Source of the DNA: Schistosoma mansoni
Lineage: Eukaryota > Platyhelminthes > Trematoda > Strigeidida > Schistosomatidae
Length of the DNA: 64,000 nucleotides
Reading direction: 5' to 3'
NCBI RefSeq assembly: GCF_000237925.1
Contig: NW_017386031.1
Span: forward strand, 868,001 to 932,000
A program made the position numbers and the translations under genes. Below are positions 1 through 11,865 of the stretch, in pieces; position 1 is the stretch's first letter, and each line of letters begins with the position of its first letter. A model generated the notes under the pieces. That model was not told the DNA's origin. It searched no databases and was given only the letters and a program-made list of their open reading frames with translations.

Positions 1-108
1 ACGACCGTCCAGTGCTTCCAGGTTTTCCACGGTGGTCTAGCTTCAATTGACTCATGATTTCAACTATGAAAATATTGAAATCTCCACAAAACCCCCTATG
101 ATTATAAT
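1..108 (+). repeat. SINE-B, 3' end, cut by window edge
   Basis: The window opens inside a SINE-B copy, just after its hammerhead core (CGTC then CAGTGC). The rest of the standard 3' end follows: the GCTTCCAGGTTTTCC block, the CAATTGACTCATGATTTC block and the terminal CTCCACAAAACCCCC. Confidence 0.8.
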
Positions 109-317
109 AATTATTAGTTTATCAGATATAATTATTAGTTTAAATTCGCTTGTCATCTTTCCCCCTTGCACCTCTCTCTCTCTCTCCATCTTTTACTCAC
201 TTTCTCTCTTTGATAGTATGAAATTTTAGCAACAACTAAAGATTAATCAAGTACAACTATCCATATACATATGTTTTATTATTAATAATAATAGGATTGT
301 CAGTAGAAATCATCATT

Positions 318-767
318 TCATTTATTTGTGTGAAGGCTGTGATACTACCCAGGTGCCCAAATAGAAGCAGGTGGCTTTCTTAGGGGGCCACACCCCGAGC
401 CTTTGACCTAAGGATCTGGCCAACAAGGCAGTGGAGCATCGTGAGGAGATGCAGTCCCATGGTAGCCAGTGACCAACGATTGATTCATACGCCATTTGTT
501 CCTTCACGATCCTGGAGCCCATGTGCACCATTGGTTTAGAAACAGGGTTTTCCAACTCCACTAGGCGGACTTTCCGTGTCCACTAACCCGGTTGAAGCGT
601 CGGACATTCGCTTTTCGTCCTCTCACTTTCGTGAACAACACCCCTGCCACTAGAAGTCAGTGAGTGGGACTTCCGTGGTGGAGGCTATATACGCATGGCC
701 ATATGAGATCATTTGGAGAGGGAGAGCGAACTCTCCCCACTTTCGGCTGTACCAGGGTATTTGGGGG
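318..767 (-). repeat. Family C retroposed repeat (~520 bp), truncated tail
   Basis: This is one of 13 copies of an unnamed repeat. Read on its own strand, a full copy starts with CCCCAAATGCCCTGGTACGG, runs about 500 bp with no long reading frame, and ends CAATATTTATGTGTTTAAAT followed by (AAAT)n. Better copies are flanked by 10-12-bp direct repeats, so the family moves by retroposition, presumably with help from a LINE. No reverse transcriptase is present, and I do not recognise clear pol III boxes. Confidence 0.75.
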
Positions 768-902
768 GTATATACATATGTACAAACACACAGGAGAGAT
801 TGATGGACAAGGTAACAACCAAATTCATGTTTTATACATGATAATGATATATATCTGCGTATATGAATGTAATAAACAATTACAATGATAATTATCTATT
901 TT

Positions 903-1300
903 AGGGCTTGTGGAGATTGTAGTATTTCCGAAGTCGAATTCGCAAGTCGATCTAAGCTAGACCAGCATTGAAAACATGAAATCACTGAACGACCGTATCG
1001 CCCTAGTATGTGACTCCCCATTAGTTCACATCCACGATCACACATCAAGAGGACTCGAACCCGGGATCTTAAGTCTTCCAGTCGAACCGATTAGCCTCTA
1101 GACCATTCAGCTGGCACCCAACGGTGTTGATGTCTAACTCCAATTGATTCATCATGTTGTAAAACCTTTCATCCGATGTCTGAGATGGATAAATGTCTTC
1201 ATCCGACACCGATTAGACTCCATCAGTCACGGTTTTTCACTAGAACTCTAGGAAATTCATCTTGGAGGTGATCACTAATGAAACCATATTAATCCTTAGT
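903..1300 (-). repeat. SINE-B, diverged copy
   Basis: A reverse-orientation SINE-B can be followed through the 3' end, a decayed hammerhead, the tRNA-like part (GACTCGAACCC is the B box in reverse) and the CACCCAACGGTGTTGATG block. It differs from the consensus more than most copies here, so it is probably old. Confidence 0.7.
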
Positions 1301-1829
1301 AGTCGCGAATTCCACCTATAGTACGAACTAACTCGGTATATTTGACCGATATAATTATAACAGCTATTGAATATTATTATAACAGTTACAAGAGAGTTTT
1401 AAAAATTTTCTCATGACCAGTTACTTGAAGGATTTATAGTTTACTGCCGTGATTTGACGCATTTATAGTCGTGATGGCAGATACAATGAGAACCAAAATA
1501 TTTATTACACATTATACCAGATCCACAAAATGCCCTTTTCGATGATACACACAAAAGGTAAAGCAACTGGGAATTTTATTGTGAAATATCATGATCTCTG
1601 AAATAATGTCAGGTTTTTGCCTTCGGTACTGGTTGGATGTGTGATTTACTAGGATGAATAACAGAAAGATATACGTCTGACATCAACTGAACCAGAGGTT
1701 CAGTGTGTAGTGGCATTGAACCCTAAACATACAATCTTTGAAACCGAACATACAATTACTGGAAAGGTATATATTTAACAACTGACACAAAGAGAAGGTT
1801 AACAATAGAGAAAGCGGGAACATTCATTC
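1301..1829. other. Intergenic, nothing recognised
   Basis: AT-rich sequence between a SINE-B copy and the LINE. No long frame, RNA gene or repeat family seen elsewhere in the window was recognised. Confidence 0.5.
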
Positions 1830-4800
1830 AACTCAGTGGGATGGGATGGCTCAGTGACTCTTCAGAAAATTCACTCAATCGGTTCCCTTTATGAATTTGA
1901 ATAGAGCGAAAAAAAGGAACTCCGCCTGTAGCTCTTCTAGAGTTACTGCCGGTCCCAAGCTCGGGTAAAGGAGGAGGGTTGGGCATGGGGTTAGCGACCC
2001 CATCCCGTAGAAAAGCTAACTCGCTAAAAAAATGCTAACCAGAAAAAATAATTCAAACCATTTAAACTCTGCCCTGGGAGTTGAAGGAATAATTATGACG
2101 TCTCATGATGAAAGCCGAAATTCTCCGGAAGTCACGAGACCGATGCACCTTCTAACAACCAGAGCAACACTCTTTATAGGTACATGGAACGTCCGGACAA
2201 TGTGGGAGACAGGAAAGACCAGTCAAATAGCAATGGAAATGAGGAGATACAACTTGGCAGTACTCGGAATCAGCGAAACCCATTGGACACAAACTGGACA
2301 ACAAAGGCTAGGTACAGGAGAGATGCTGCTGTACTCCGGTCACGAAGGGGAAAATGCTCCATACACTCAGGGAGTTGCTCTAATGCTGTCCAAAGAAGCA
2401 CGAAATGCACTTGTGGGATGGGAATCTCATGGACCCAGGATAATCAAAGCATCTTTCAGAACAAAGAAGCAAGGGATCACAATGAACGTTATCCAATGTT
2501 ATGCACCCACCAATGATAGCAACGACGATGATAAAGATCAGTTCTATGAATGGCTGCAATCAATTATAGAGAAGTGCTCACGAAAGGACCTCACCATCCT
2601 GATGGGAGATCTAAATGCTAAAGTTGGAGTGGACAACACAGGATATGAAGATGTAATTGGACGACATGGACTAGGAGAGAGAAATGAAAATGGGGAGAGA
2701 CTTGCAAACCTATGTGCATCCAACAAATTGGTTATAGGCGGCACAACATTCCCACACAAACGCATACACAAAGCTACATGGATCTCACCGGACCAAACCA
2801 CAGAGAATCAGATAGATCACATCTGTATCAACAAAAAATTCCGGAGATCAATGGAAGATGTGAGAACCCGGAGAGGAGCTGACATAGCTTAAGATCACCA
2901 CCTGGTTGTGGCCAAGATGAGACTGAAGCTAAAGAAACACTGGGCAACTGGACAAACAGCACTACAAAGGTTCAATACAGCCTTCCTTCGAGATATTGAC
3001 AAGCTCAATGAATTCAAGATAACTCTCAACAACAGGTTCCAAGCTCTACAGGATCTACTGAATGAACAAGAAACTACTTTGGAGGACAACTGGAAAGGGA
3101 TAAAAGAAGCACTAACTTCGACGTGTCAGGAGGTTCTGGGCCTAAAGAGACATCACCATAAGGAATGGATCTCTATGGGAACCCTGGACAAAATTCAAGA
3201 AAGGAAGAACAAGAAACTAGCAATTAACAACAGCCGAACACGAGCAGAGAAAGTCAAAGCACAAGCAGACTACGCAGAAGCAAACAGGGAAGTGAAGAAA
3301 AGCATTAAAGCCGACAAGCAGAAATACATGGGAGAACTAGCAACGACGGCGGAAAAAGCTGCGAGAGAAGGGAATATGAGACAACTATATGATACAACGA
3401 AGAAATTGGCAGGGAGATATAGCAAACCAGAGAGACCAGTCAAGGACAAAGAAGGAAAGACAATCACTGAGATTCAAGAACAGAGGAAAAGATGGGCAGA
3501 ATACTTCGAGGAACTGTTAAATAGACCAGCCCCATTGAATCCACCGAACATCGAAGCAGCCCACACTGACCTTCCAATAGATGTCACTCCACCAACGATC
3601 GAAGAAGTCAAGATGGCCATCAGACAAATCAAAAGTGGGAAGGCGGCAGGACCTGACAATATACCAGCAGAAGCACTGAAGTCAGACATTGAAATAACTG
3701 CAAATATGCTTCACCTTCTATTCAAGAAGATTTGGAAAGAGGAACAAGTGCCAATGGACTGGAAAGAAGGATATCTCATCAAGATACCAAAGAAAGGAGA
3801 TCTGAGTCAATGTGAGAACTACAGAGGCATCAGTTTGTTATCAGTACCAGGAAAAGTTTTCAACAGAGTGCTGCTGAATCGGATGAAAGACGCAGTAGAC
3901 GCCGAACTTAGGGATCATCAGGCTGGATTCCGTAAGGATCGGTCGTGCACAGACCAGATTGCGACACTACGGATCATCGTTGAACAATCAGTTGAGTGGA
4001 ACTCATCACTATACATCAACTTCGTTGACTATGAGAAGGCGTTTGACAGCGTGAACAGGAGAACATTATGGAATCTTCTTCGACACTATGGAGTTCCTGA
4101 AAAGATTGTCATCATTATCCAAAACTCATACGATGGACTACAGTGCAAAGTGGTGCATGGAGGACAGCTGACAGTTGCATTTCCAGTAGGGACCGGAGTC
4201 AGACAAGGCTGTCTACTCTCCCCATTTCTCTTCCTTCTAGTGATTGACTGGATTATGAAGAATTCGACATCTGAGGGGAAATACGGAATACAATGGACAG
4301 CTCAAAATCAATTAGATGATTTGGACTTCGCAGATGACCTAGCCCTCCTCTCTCATATACACGAACAAATGCAGATGAAGACCGCAAATGTAGCAGCAGC
4401 CTCTGCATCGATAGGCCTCCACATTCACAAAGGAAAAAGCAAAATTCTCAAATGCAACACAGAGAACACCAACCCAATCACACTTGATGGCGAAACTCTG
4501 GAAGAGGTGGAAACATTCAAGTACCTGGGGAGCATCGTTGATAAACAAAGAGGATCGGATGCAGATGTAAAGGCGAGGATTGGCAAAGCAAGGGCAGCAT
4601 TTTTACAATTGAAGAACATATTGAACTCAAAACAACTCTCAACCAATTTCAAGGTCAGAATCTTTAATACGAACGTCAAAACAGTCCTACTGTATGAAGC
4701 TGAAACGTGGAGAACTACTACGACCATCATCAGGAAGGTACAAGTATTTATAAATAGTTGTCTACGCAAAATACTCAACATCCATTGGCCGGATACTATC

Positions 4801-5125
4801 AGCAACAGCGTTTTATGGGAGAGAACAAACCAGCTTCCAGTTGAAGAGGAAATTAGGAAAAGACGTTGGAAGTGGATCGGACATACATTGAGGAAATCAC
4901 CAACGTGCATCAACACTCAATCCCTAACTTGGAATCCGGAAGGGAAGCGGAAAAGAGGAAGGCCAAAGAACACACTACGTCGGGAAATAGAAGCCGATAT
5001 GAAAAGGATGAATAGCAACTGGAAAGAACTGGAAAGGAAGGCTCAGGACAGAGTTGGATGGAGAATGTTGGTGAGCGGACTATGCTCCTCCACGAGGGGT
5101 AACAGGCGTAAGTGAGAAAAAAAGG
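1830..5125 (+). mobile_element. LINE-1: near full-length RTE-like non-LTR retrotransposon
   Basis: The element has a GC-rich leader (about 1830-2030, with GGTCCCAAGCTCGGGTAAAG and a CCCCATCCCGTAGAAAA block), then a long frame with endonuclease followed by reverse transcriptase, and a short 3' end after AACAGGCGTAAGTGAG. Other copies in this window carry (GTAA)n after the same 3' end, as RTE-type elements often do. The best match I can suggest is the RTE clade (SR2-like in schistosomes), judged from motifs only. No target-site duplication was found, so the 5' limit is approximate. Confidence 0.85.
2032..5115 (+). pseudogene. LINE-1 endonuclease-reverse transcriptase, one nonsense codon
   Basis: One reading frame of about 1028 codons is broken only by a TAA at 2890-2892. 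The first part is an apurinic-type endonuclease: GTWNVRT near residue 50, ISETHW, a GDLNAKVG block, IDHI, then the terminal HHLVV. The stop sits exactly where the family normally has the serine of SDHH, so a TCA-to-TAA change explains it. The second part is a reverse transcriptase with the NYRGISLLS block, [13 protein letters not shown] (catalytic Asp), [13 protein letters not shown] and the catalytic FADD (near 4328). A basic C-terminal part with [10 protein letters not shown] follows. Apart from the one stop the frame looks intact, so the copy is young. Confidence 0.9.
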
Positions 5126-5460
5126 AACTTATGAAAGGTGAAACAATTATACTACTTGACTACTTATAAGTAATATAAATTTATTAACTAGTAATTTTAA
5201 AACCAGCACTGATAAGTAGTATAGATGAAATACCTGATTGACAAGATTTTTTTAAGTACTCAATTACTAGACAAATATGATATCATTAACTGTGATTTGA
5301 TTAAGAAATATGAACATCTCTGTTCTGCAAGAGGTCAGTCGTGGTTTGAGTAACGTAGTAGTTAATTCTCATACAACAAATTTGAGTGATATGAGTTTGA
5401 ACCATACGTGGAGAATTAGTATCCTCAGAATTGAGGGTACTCCTTACTGACTTGTAATAA
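5126..5460. other. Intergenic, with a possible tRNA-like SINE remnant
   Basis: Mostly AT-rich. A stretch at about 5330-5445 has a tRNA-like look (GAGTTTGAACCATACG resembles a degraded B box) and is loosely like 31045-31110. No frame of note. Confidence 0.3.
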
Positions 5461-5850
5461 TGTTGAGGACGTTAGATCCTTAGAACTCACTTGGAAAAGG
5501 TCCTTATTTCGTAATTTTATTCTGAAAATTTGAATTTTGTGTTTTGGCGCCAAGAGATGCTTAGTTGACCTACAGCTTACATTTCCCACTCGAAAATGCT
5601 TGACTGTCATTGGTTGACGGATTCTTTTAGTACGCTATTTTGTGGCTCTCTCAAGGGCGTTTTTATCATTGTATAAATAAGCTTGATTTGTATGCTCAGT
5701 GACCTCGTATTTCTGGGTGCTTGTAGAATATATTCTCTACACCTCATCAAGACTTCTTAATCTAGTTGACAGGGCCGGGAACAATGGATTAGAATAGCCT
5801 ATCGTGTCATGGTGTCTTTGACCTTCGTTCCGTTAGGCGAACTCGTAATA
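5461..5850 (+). repeat. Solo-LTR-like repeat (pair with 57593-57975)
   Basis: About 390 bp starting TGTTGAGGACGTTAGATCC matches 57593-57975 along its whole length. It has a TATA-like TGTATAAATAAGC two thirds of the way in, where an LTR promoter would lie. No internal region is attached, so it looks like a solo LTR fossil of unknown family. The right end is not precisely set. Confidence 0.55.
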
Positions 5851-6655
5851 GCATCAAGCATATTAATTAACCACCAAGAAACCTAGATTTTCTGTTTGCT
5901 GTCTACAGTCTACAAACACTGAGCATTAACCAACTCAATTAAAATATTGCATTAGTAACATCAATTAAAAATATGAATTTGAATACACTGTCCACATGTT
6001 GCTGAACATTAAAATATTCAAAGGCAATTATATGTTTACAATTCTTGAACCAAAATGGCAGTATCACACTTGATAAAGAATCACAGTGCAACCTAATCAT
6101 GAAAGTATCTAATATTACTGACTAATTGTTTTGAACAACGGACCACTGCAATTAACTGAATTGAAATCAATTCAATTTAAGGACTGTCATCGTTGTTAAT
6201 GCCATAAGAAAGATTTGAGTTGTGACGAAATCACAATTATGTTATTTCAGTTTTCTGTGCTACATTCACTCACAGTACAATCAGTCAAACATTCAATTCT
6301 CAATCATATCACTACTCAATACGAATATAACTGTTTTATATAGAACAGAAAGGAAACAGTAGTACTTGAAACTGATATTTATATCATAAATGTCCAATCA
6401 TCATGCTACAGTGACATGATCATGTGTTATTGAGAGATCATGCTGAGTTTCAAGACAAGCATTAAGTGGAAGTGATTAGGTAGGATATAATGTTTTATGA
6501 TTGAATATGGAAAAAATGAACTAAATAGTTGATCAAGAAGTATATCTTGATCGGTTGAAATGTTCTATTAAGTCTTTTAGTAATAAATTTCTTTTTCAAT
6601 TTGTTTGAATCCTCCCATTAGTGTTTTGGACTACAATTGATCAATCTGTTATTGG
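5851..6655. other. Intergenic, nothing recognised
   Basis: About 800 bp of AT-rich sequence without a frame over 60 codons or a recognised repeat. Confidence 0.5.
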
Positions 6656-6925
6656 CATATGTGGATCATGTGCTGATTGCCTCGATATTGTCTTAATTCA
6701 CAAACATTATAAGCAAAGATGGATAGTGACTAGCAGTGGAATCAATTAAATTGATAAACATCAACTGGAAGATTCAATAAATAATACAAAAAAAAATGAA
6801 TTAAAACGTCACCAATTGCTCAGACTAGTGTTTATCTAAACTCGGTAGCTGAGCGAGTAACGGGACCTATTTGAAGTGAACAGTACTGAGTTGGTGTCCC
6901 AGAGTGAACATCAACTTAGGAATGT
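6656..6925. repeat. SINE-A fragments, inverted pair
   Basis: A reverse-orientation 3' piece (GATGGATAGTGACTAGCAGTGG, near 6720-6745) is followed by a forward 5' piece (6832-6925, CTCGGTAGCTGAGCGAGTAA). Neither piece carries a full hammerhead. Confidence 0.55.
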
Positions 6926-6927
6926 AA

Positions 6928-6973
<46 letters not shown>
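6926..6973. repeat. (TA)n microsatellite
   Basis: About 40 bases of perfect TA dinucleotide repeat, directly after a SINE-A fragment. Confidence 0.95.
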
Positions 6974-6975
<2 letters not shown>

Positions 6976-7038
6976 ATCGCTCTTCAAATGATGCAAACGA
7001 ACAGTCTTTTTTGTACACTTTATTACGTAAGATAAGAG

Positions 7039-7789
7039 GGTAGGATTAAACTATACTGCCGACCTTTGAACGAATCTTAAATGACCTTGAGAAATATTAG
7101 CCAATCAGAAGACAGTTAGTATACAGTAAAAATATATTATACAAAACTCAAAAATTAAAGGGGATACTATTCTTTTACATGACTCAAAAACTTCTGAAGG
7201 TTAGATATAGGTTCAGAAGTTCTAAAATCATAGTGCATACGGTACAGGAACACATCCATGTAGCTCCATAGTAGTCGACCTCTGGAACCATGATAAGGTC
7301 TCAAAAATTCTCTTAGCCTCGACCACATCGCTTCAATGTTGTTGGTATGTTGGTATGGTTTTGGGTTTAGGGTTAGAGTTAAGGTTTAGGGTTAAGGATG
7401 AAACTATAAATTATGGACGACCTTTGAGCGACGCTAGAGTGACTCTGAGAGTGTCAACATAATAACTAAGACTAAATGAGGGTTATAAACCTGTGTGAAG
7501 AATTTAAATTATGATTTACAGTTCATGATTAAGGTTAGGAATTATACTTAGGGCTTTCATCACGAACTGACATCAGCTATAATGCCAAAACTCTATTTAT
7601 CCAAATGGATAATTGAATTTCGCGCCAAAATCTTATGATCACTTCTATTGTAGACGCTAAATTATCACGTCTTCTCTAAAATCCGTTGTAAACCGACCGT
7701 ACGTAAGCATCAGGTACCGAACTTAGCGCCGTGACCTTGAAAACCCGCGAAAGCTTCTGATTGGCTCGGCAGTATAGTTTAATCCCACC
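7039..7789 (+). mobile_element. TIR-751 element, non-autonomous DNA transposon
   Basis: The ends form inverted repeats: GGTAGGATTAAACTATACTG at the left, and the reverse complement of the right end begins GGTGGGATTAAACTATACTG. They match at 23 of 24 positions once the following GCCGA... bases are counted. The element is flanked by an exact 8-bp duplication, GATAAGAG (7031-7038 and 7790-7797). No transposase frame is present, so it is a MITE-like passenger. An 8-bp duplication with ends beginning GG fits the Merlin superfamily, known from schistosomes; hAT is the alternative. The middle has a degenerate TTAGGG-like stretch (7361-7400). Confidence 0.8.
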
Positions 7790-7838
7790 GATAAGAGATT
7801 CCCCTGAAATAACTGTTCCTGGAAAATAGATCAAAAAG

Positions 7839-8275
7839 TATTTTCACAGTTGAAATCATGAGTCAATTGAAGCTAGACACCATCGAAAACCTGAAAGCAC
7901 TGGACGGCCATTTCGTCCTATTACGGGACTCCTCAGCAGTGCGCATCCACGATCCCGCACTCGCGAGACTCGAACCCAGGACCTACCAGTATCGAGCCGA
8001 AGCCCCTAGCCGATAGACCACTGAGCCGGCACCCAACGGTGTTAATGTCGAACTTCAACCAATCCACGAAGTTTGAGCAACCGTTCACCAATTGTCTTCA
8101 GTGAGCTGATATCTCTACAACAGACTTGGTAGAACTCCACTGGCCACTGCTTCCCACTAGAACTCAAGGAAATATCTCTTGAAGTCAGTCACTAGTGAGC
8201 ATATGATTACAGATCAGAGGGGGTTTTGTGGAGAATTTAGTATTTTCACAGTTGAAATCATGAGTCAATTGAAAG
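7839..8275 (-). repeat. SINE-B, nearly complete, with repeated 3' end
   Basis: Reverse-orientation copy with all parts: 3' end, hammerhead, B box (GGGTTCGAGTC on its own strand), A box region, the CACCCAACGGTGTTAATG block and the 5' part with CACTAGAACTCAAGG. A second piece of the 3' end block (GTTGAAATCATGAGTCAATTG) lies at 8245-8271, so two copies abut. Confidence 0.85.
7897..7942 (-). ncRNA. Hammerhead ribozyme motif in SINE-B
   Basis: On the minus strand: stem I GCACTG, core CTGAGGAG, stem II GTCC...GGAC, CGAAA, short stem III, GTC cleavage site, stem I CAGTGC. Core and stems are kept. Confidence 0.75.
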
Positions 8276-8569
8276 TGTTACATCAGTGAAGTTTGAACCT
8301 TGAATAGATCACTTTAGTTTCATCAAACTGTAAATTCCATATGTAATTTTAGTCAGTTATTAAATGATATCCATCTATCTGTTCAATTGATGTTTTACTT
8401 ACCACTAATAACTATACATAGATTCGCTGTTGAGTAGTTAGGAAGGTTTAAGATACATTTTAAAGAACTATAAAAGTCCCCACTTTGAAGACTATTTATG
8501 GACCAATATGATATGTATATTTCTTATTGTATTATTGTTAAGTGACTAAAGTATCCATATTCTTATCCC

Positions 8570-9300
8570 TTCTATTATAAGCTTCATTTTGAACTATAGA
8601 CTATAATTATACGATTTAACTGTTGAATCGGCTTCCGGAGAACTCTAACAGAGCCTCCAGAGGCTCATAAAGAGCCCCAAACAATCAGCGATTAATTAGA
8701 AGTTGTGTGAAGTTATGTTACTAAAATAACGAGATCCTGATTGGCTGATTAACACACTGCTACTATGTTTAGCAGTATTCTAGAACTTTCGGTAAAACTC
8801 AAGGTCTCTTAAATTACTATAAAATCCCTGTATTTTCTGTACATAAATGAATCCTATAGCAAAGTGCTTCCCTCACACTTTGTGCCTTTTCTCTGGTCTT
8901 CCAGTCGCGCTGAGTAGTTCTAGCTCGGGGGTTACGGAACTAGCTTAGGGAAGCAAATATAGCGTTAACAACCGGCCAGATATAACATTACCATTCTTAA
9001 GTTATCTCTAGTTCATTAATTACTGCCCCCCTATTCACAGCCACATTTGGTCAAATCTTGTACAAATATTATTTTTCATTTTATTGGTACTATGTCGTCA
9101 GTCTGTTTGGTATATAAACTCAGTATGTTTGAGAATAATAATTCATATTGCAGAGGCTGTTATTGGTGTTTTGGACTTAACTGGTTTGGGCTAGACAGAA
9201 AGCAGGACTAATAAGTACTCAAGACTGTTTATACGGCTTTTGTGTATCATTGGGCAATCAATAAACTTACTCCTATCTGATTGACGGGATTCAGCACGTT
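8570..9300 (+). repeat. Unnamed repeat (pair with 52033-52375), interrupted
   Basis: The outer parts match 52033-52375: ATAAGCTT...TTTTGA.CTATA at the start, and the CTTGTACAAAT and GGACTTAACTGG blocks later. The match is interrupted by an LTR-like insertion at 8621-8987. It has no coding capacity and its family is unknown. Confidence 0.6.
8621..8987 (+). repeat. Solo-LTR-like insertion
   Basis: A 367-bp block starts TGTTGAATCGG and ends GATATAACA, with flanking TTAAC and TTACC. It has a TATA-like ACTATAAAATCCC in the middle. The second copy of the host repeat (52033-52375) lacks it. It is best read as a solo LTR fossil; the family is unknown. Confidence 0.5.
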
Positions 9301-9628
9301 AATATATCAAACAGGGCACGTACGTACTCACGCAATCGATATAACAACTGATGGTCTTATCACTCATATATATCAACTGGGCAAGAACTCACTCATCAGA
9401 TATAACAAAAACAGTATTTATCATAGATGAATTAGGTGAATTTTCAGTATAAGAACAACTGATTTTCTTCCACTTATTTCTTGGAAAGAAACTCTACAAT
9501 CATTAAAAAATTCAATCCAGCATGCTTTGATGAACTCAATGATAACATAGTGTGTACAAGTTTCAATGTAAACAGTTATTGAGATCAGTCAAATTCTCCT
9601 GTCAAAGTTCATCTTTCATACTTGACTT

Positions 9629-9976
9629 TGTAGTGACCGACCAGAACATGATTGGAATAAAAGAAACAACTATTCTTATTGTAACCAATTGTACCAGTGA
9701 ATGTTTTACTGTATTTGTTTAACTGTATCAGACTCATTTCTTGTTCCGCTATCCGCCTTGTTTGGTTCGAACTTCCTTACGCTCTGCCCATTTTGCCTGT
9801 ACCCGTTGGTACGTCTCGGTATTCTATCAATACCACGAGATCGCCAATAAATATACTTGATCTGGACTAATTAAAGCCTTCTGATTTACGAGTTAGCAAA
9901 GGAACCAAGTCGTTTTTGGGCGCGTAATCGAATAGTAGTGGTGATCATAGTCCGTCCTCGACTCGACCCTACTACA
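9629..9976 (+). repeat. Solo LTR, group with 49055, 56042 and 58264
   Basis: The 348-bp block runs TGTAGTGACCG...CTACTACA and is flanked by ACTT on both sides. It carries GTCTCGGTATTCT, CACGAGATCGCCAATAAAT (with a poly(A) signal) and GGGCGCGTAATCG, shared by three other copies here. It is an LTR-retrotransposon fossil without an internal region. Confidence 0.65.
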
Positions 9977-11114
9977 ACTTTCAACGTACTTTTGTTCAAT
10001 TCGAACATGTTGCCGTGAAATGTGAATGACATTGAAAGTGTAATGAATATAACTTATTACGCAATGTGATGAAAATTTACCAATGAATGAACTAGTCAAT
10101 TATCTCTGAAATCATCATAATACTAATGACTTATAGTTAAACGTTTTACAATTCACTTATCTTTTGTTCCATAACTTGAAATGAAATTATCTTATTCTTT
10201 TCATAGAAAATTGTCCGGAACACAATTCGATTGAAACATGACGAAACACAACAACATCGAGTATAAGATGTTGTAAACCATCAACATTGATGATCTATGT
10301 CGAATGATTGGAGGCCTACTCGAGTTAGACATGAACGGTGAAACGAACAAGCTAACTTCGAAGTCACACCTCGCAATCAGCACCTTACGTGGATCGCCCC
10401 ATCGACGTATCAAGGGACTATGGATGCCTTGAAGACTGTACAACACAAAGGACGTATTTACAGGAATATATTAGTTAACATAGATACAAGCGAAGTTGAA
10501 TCACTGCAGCATGGGCCAGTCCATGGCATATGATTAACTTATGCGCGTTGATTGTCCTTGACCTTGACAGGGATCGATGATCTGTTCGATATTTAGTGAC
10601 CCAACTGCCAGATGATTTGGCTAGGGTTCAGTGACATTTCACCGGCCCTACAATGTAGTTGGTGTGAAAAATCTAACAAATGGCATTTATAGTAATGATA
10701 AGAATACTCATAAATGATTGTTGTGTTAAAGTAAACACTTGTTAAGCGTCACAGGTCGTCTTCAATATCACTATATTCCACATTGTAAAGGAATTTATTA
10801 GGATTAAGTACTGATAAAGGCTATTTATTTGTTGACTATATTAAATCAGATATGAATACAATGCTTTCTTACACTAGACTAAAGGTCTACTTAAACATTT
10901 GGGCAACCTGTTCCTACTTTCTAGATACTTCAACAAGCTATTTAATGTTGTTTGTTTTAATACATCATTATGGCTCTTAATCACACAAACTATTCAGATG
11001 CGTTTCTGAAAAGTGTACAACCTTTCGCTGTTAAGGTTACAAAAAGTCGAATTACAAATATCATGGTTTCTTGCAGGCAATCTACAGCGAAAAGAATGTA
11101 CATTATTGATTGAC
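9977..11114. other. Intergenic, nothing firmly recognised
   Basis: AT-rich. A stretch at 10290-10430 is less AT-rich and reads open for about 45 codons on the plus strand (DDLCRMIGGLLELD...). I could not assign it, and it may be a remnant of a mobile element. Confidence 0.35.
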
Positions 11115-11865
11115 GGCGAGATTAAACTATATGGACGAGCCAATCAGAAGCTTTCGCGGGTTTTCAAAGTCACGGCGCTAAGTTCGGTACCTGATGCTTA
11201 CGTACGGTCGGTTTACAACGGATTTTAGAGAAGACGTGATAATTTAGCGTCTACAATAGAAGTGATCATAAGATTTTGGTGTGAAATACAATTACCCATT
11301 TGAATAAATAGAGTTTTGGCATTATAACTGATGTCAGTTCGTGATGAAAGCCCTAAGTATAATTCCTAACCTTAATCATGAACTGTAAATCATAATTTAA
11401 ATTCTTCACACAGGTTTATAACCCTCATTTAGTCTTAGTTATTATGTTGACACTCTCAGAGTCACTCTAGCGTCGCTCAAAGGTCGTCCATAATTTATAG
11501 TTTCATCCTTAACCCTAAACCTTAACTCTAACCCTAAACCCAAAACCATACCAACATACCAACAACATTGAAGGGATGTGGTCGAGGCTAAGAGAATTTT
11601 TGAGACCTTATCATGGTTCCAGAGGTCGACTACTATGGAGCCATATGGATGTGTTCCTGTACCGGATGCACTATGATTTTAGAACTTTTGAACCTATATC
11701 TAACCTTCAGAAGTTTTTGAGTCATGTAAAAGAATAGTATCCCCTTTAATTTTTGAGTTTTGTATAATATATTTTTACTGTATACTAACTGTCTTCTGAT
11801 TGGCTGATATTTCTCAAGGTCATTTAAGATTCGTTCAAAGGTCGTCCATGTAGTTTAGTCTCGCC
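11115..11865 (-). mobile_element. TIR-751 element, second copy, inverted
   Basis: It is exactly the same length (751 bp) as the copy at 7039 and in the opposite orientation, with strong identity along its length including the TTAGGG-like middle. Left end GGCGAGATTAAACTATATGG and the reverse complement of the right end GGCGAGACTAAACTACATGG match at 22 of 24 positions with the next bases. The flanks (TGATTGAC and GCCAATAA) show no 8-bp duplication, unlike the first copy. Confidence 0.8.

Noticed and set aside
7361-7400. Interstitial telomere or chromosome end
   Set aside because: Only about 35 degenerate bases, inside a transposable element that is present in two inverted copies; unique sequence continues on both sides.
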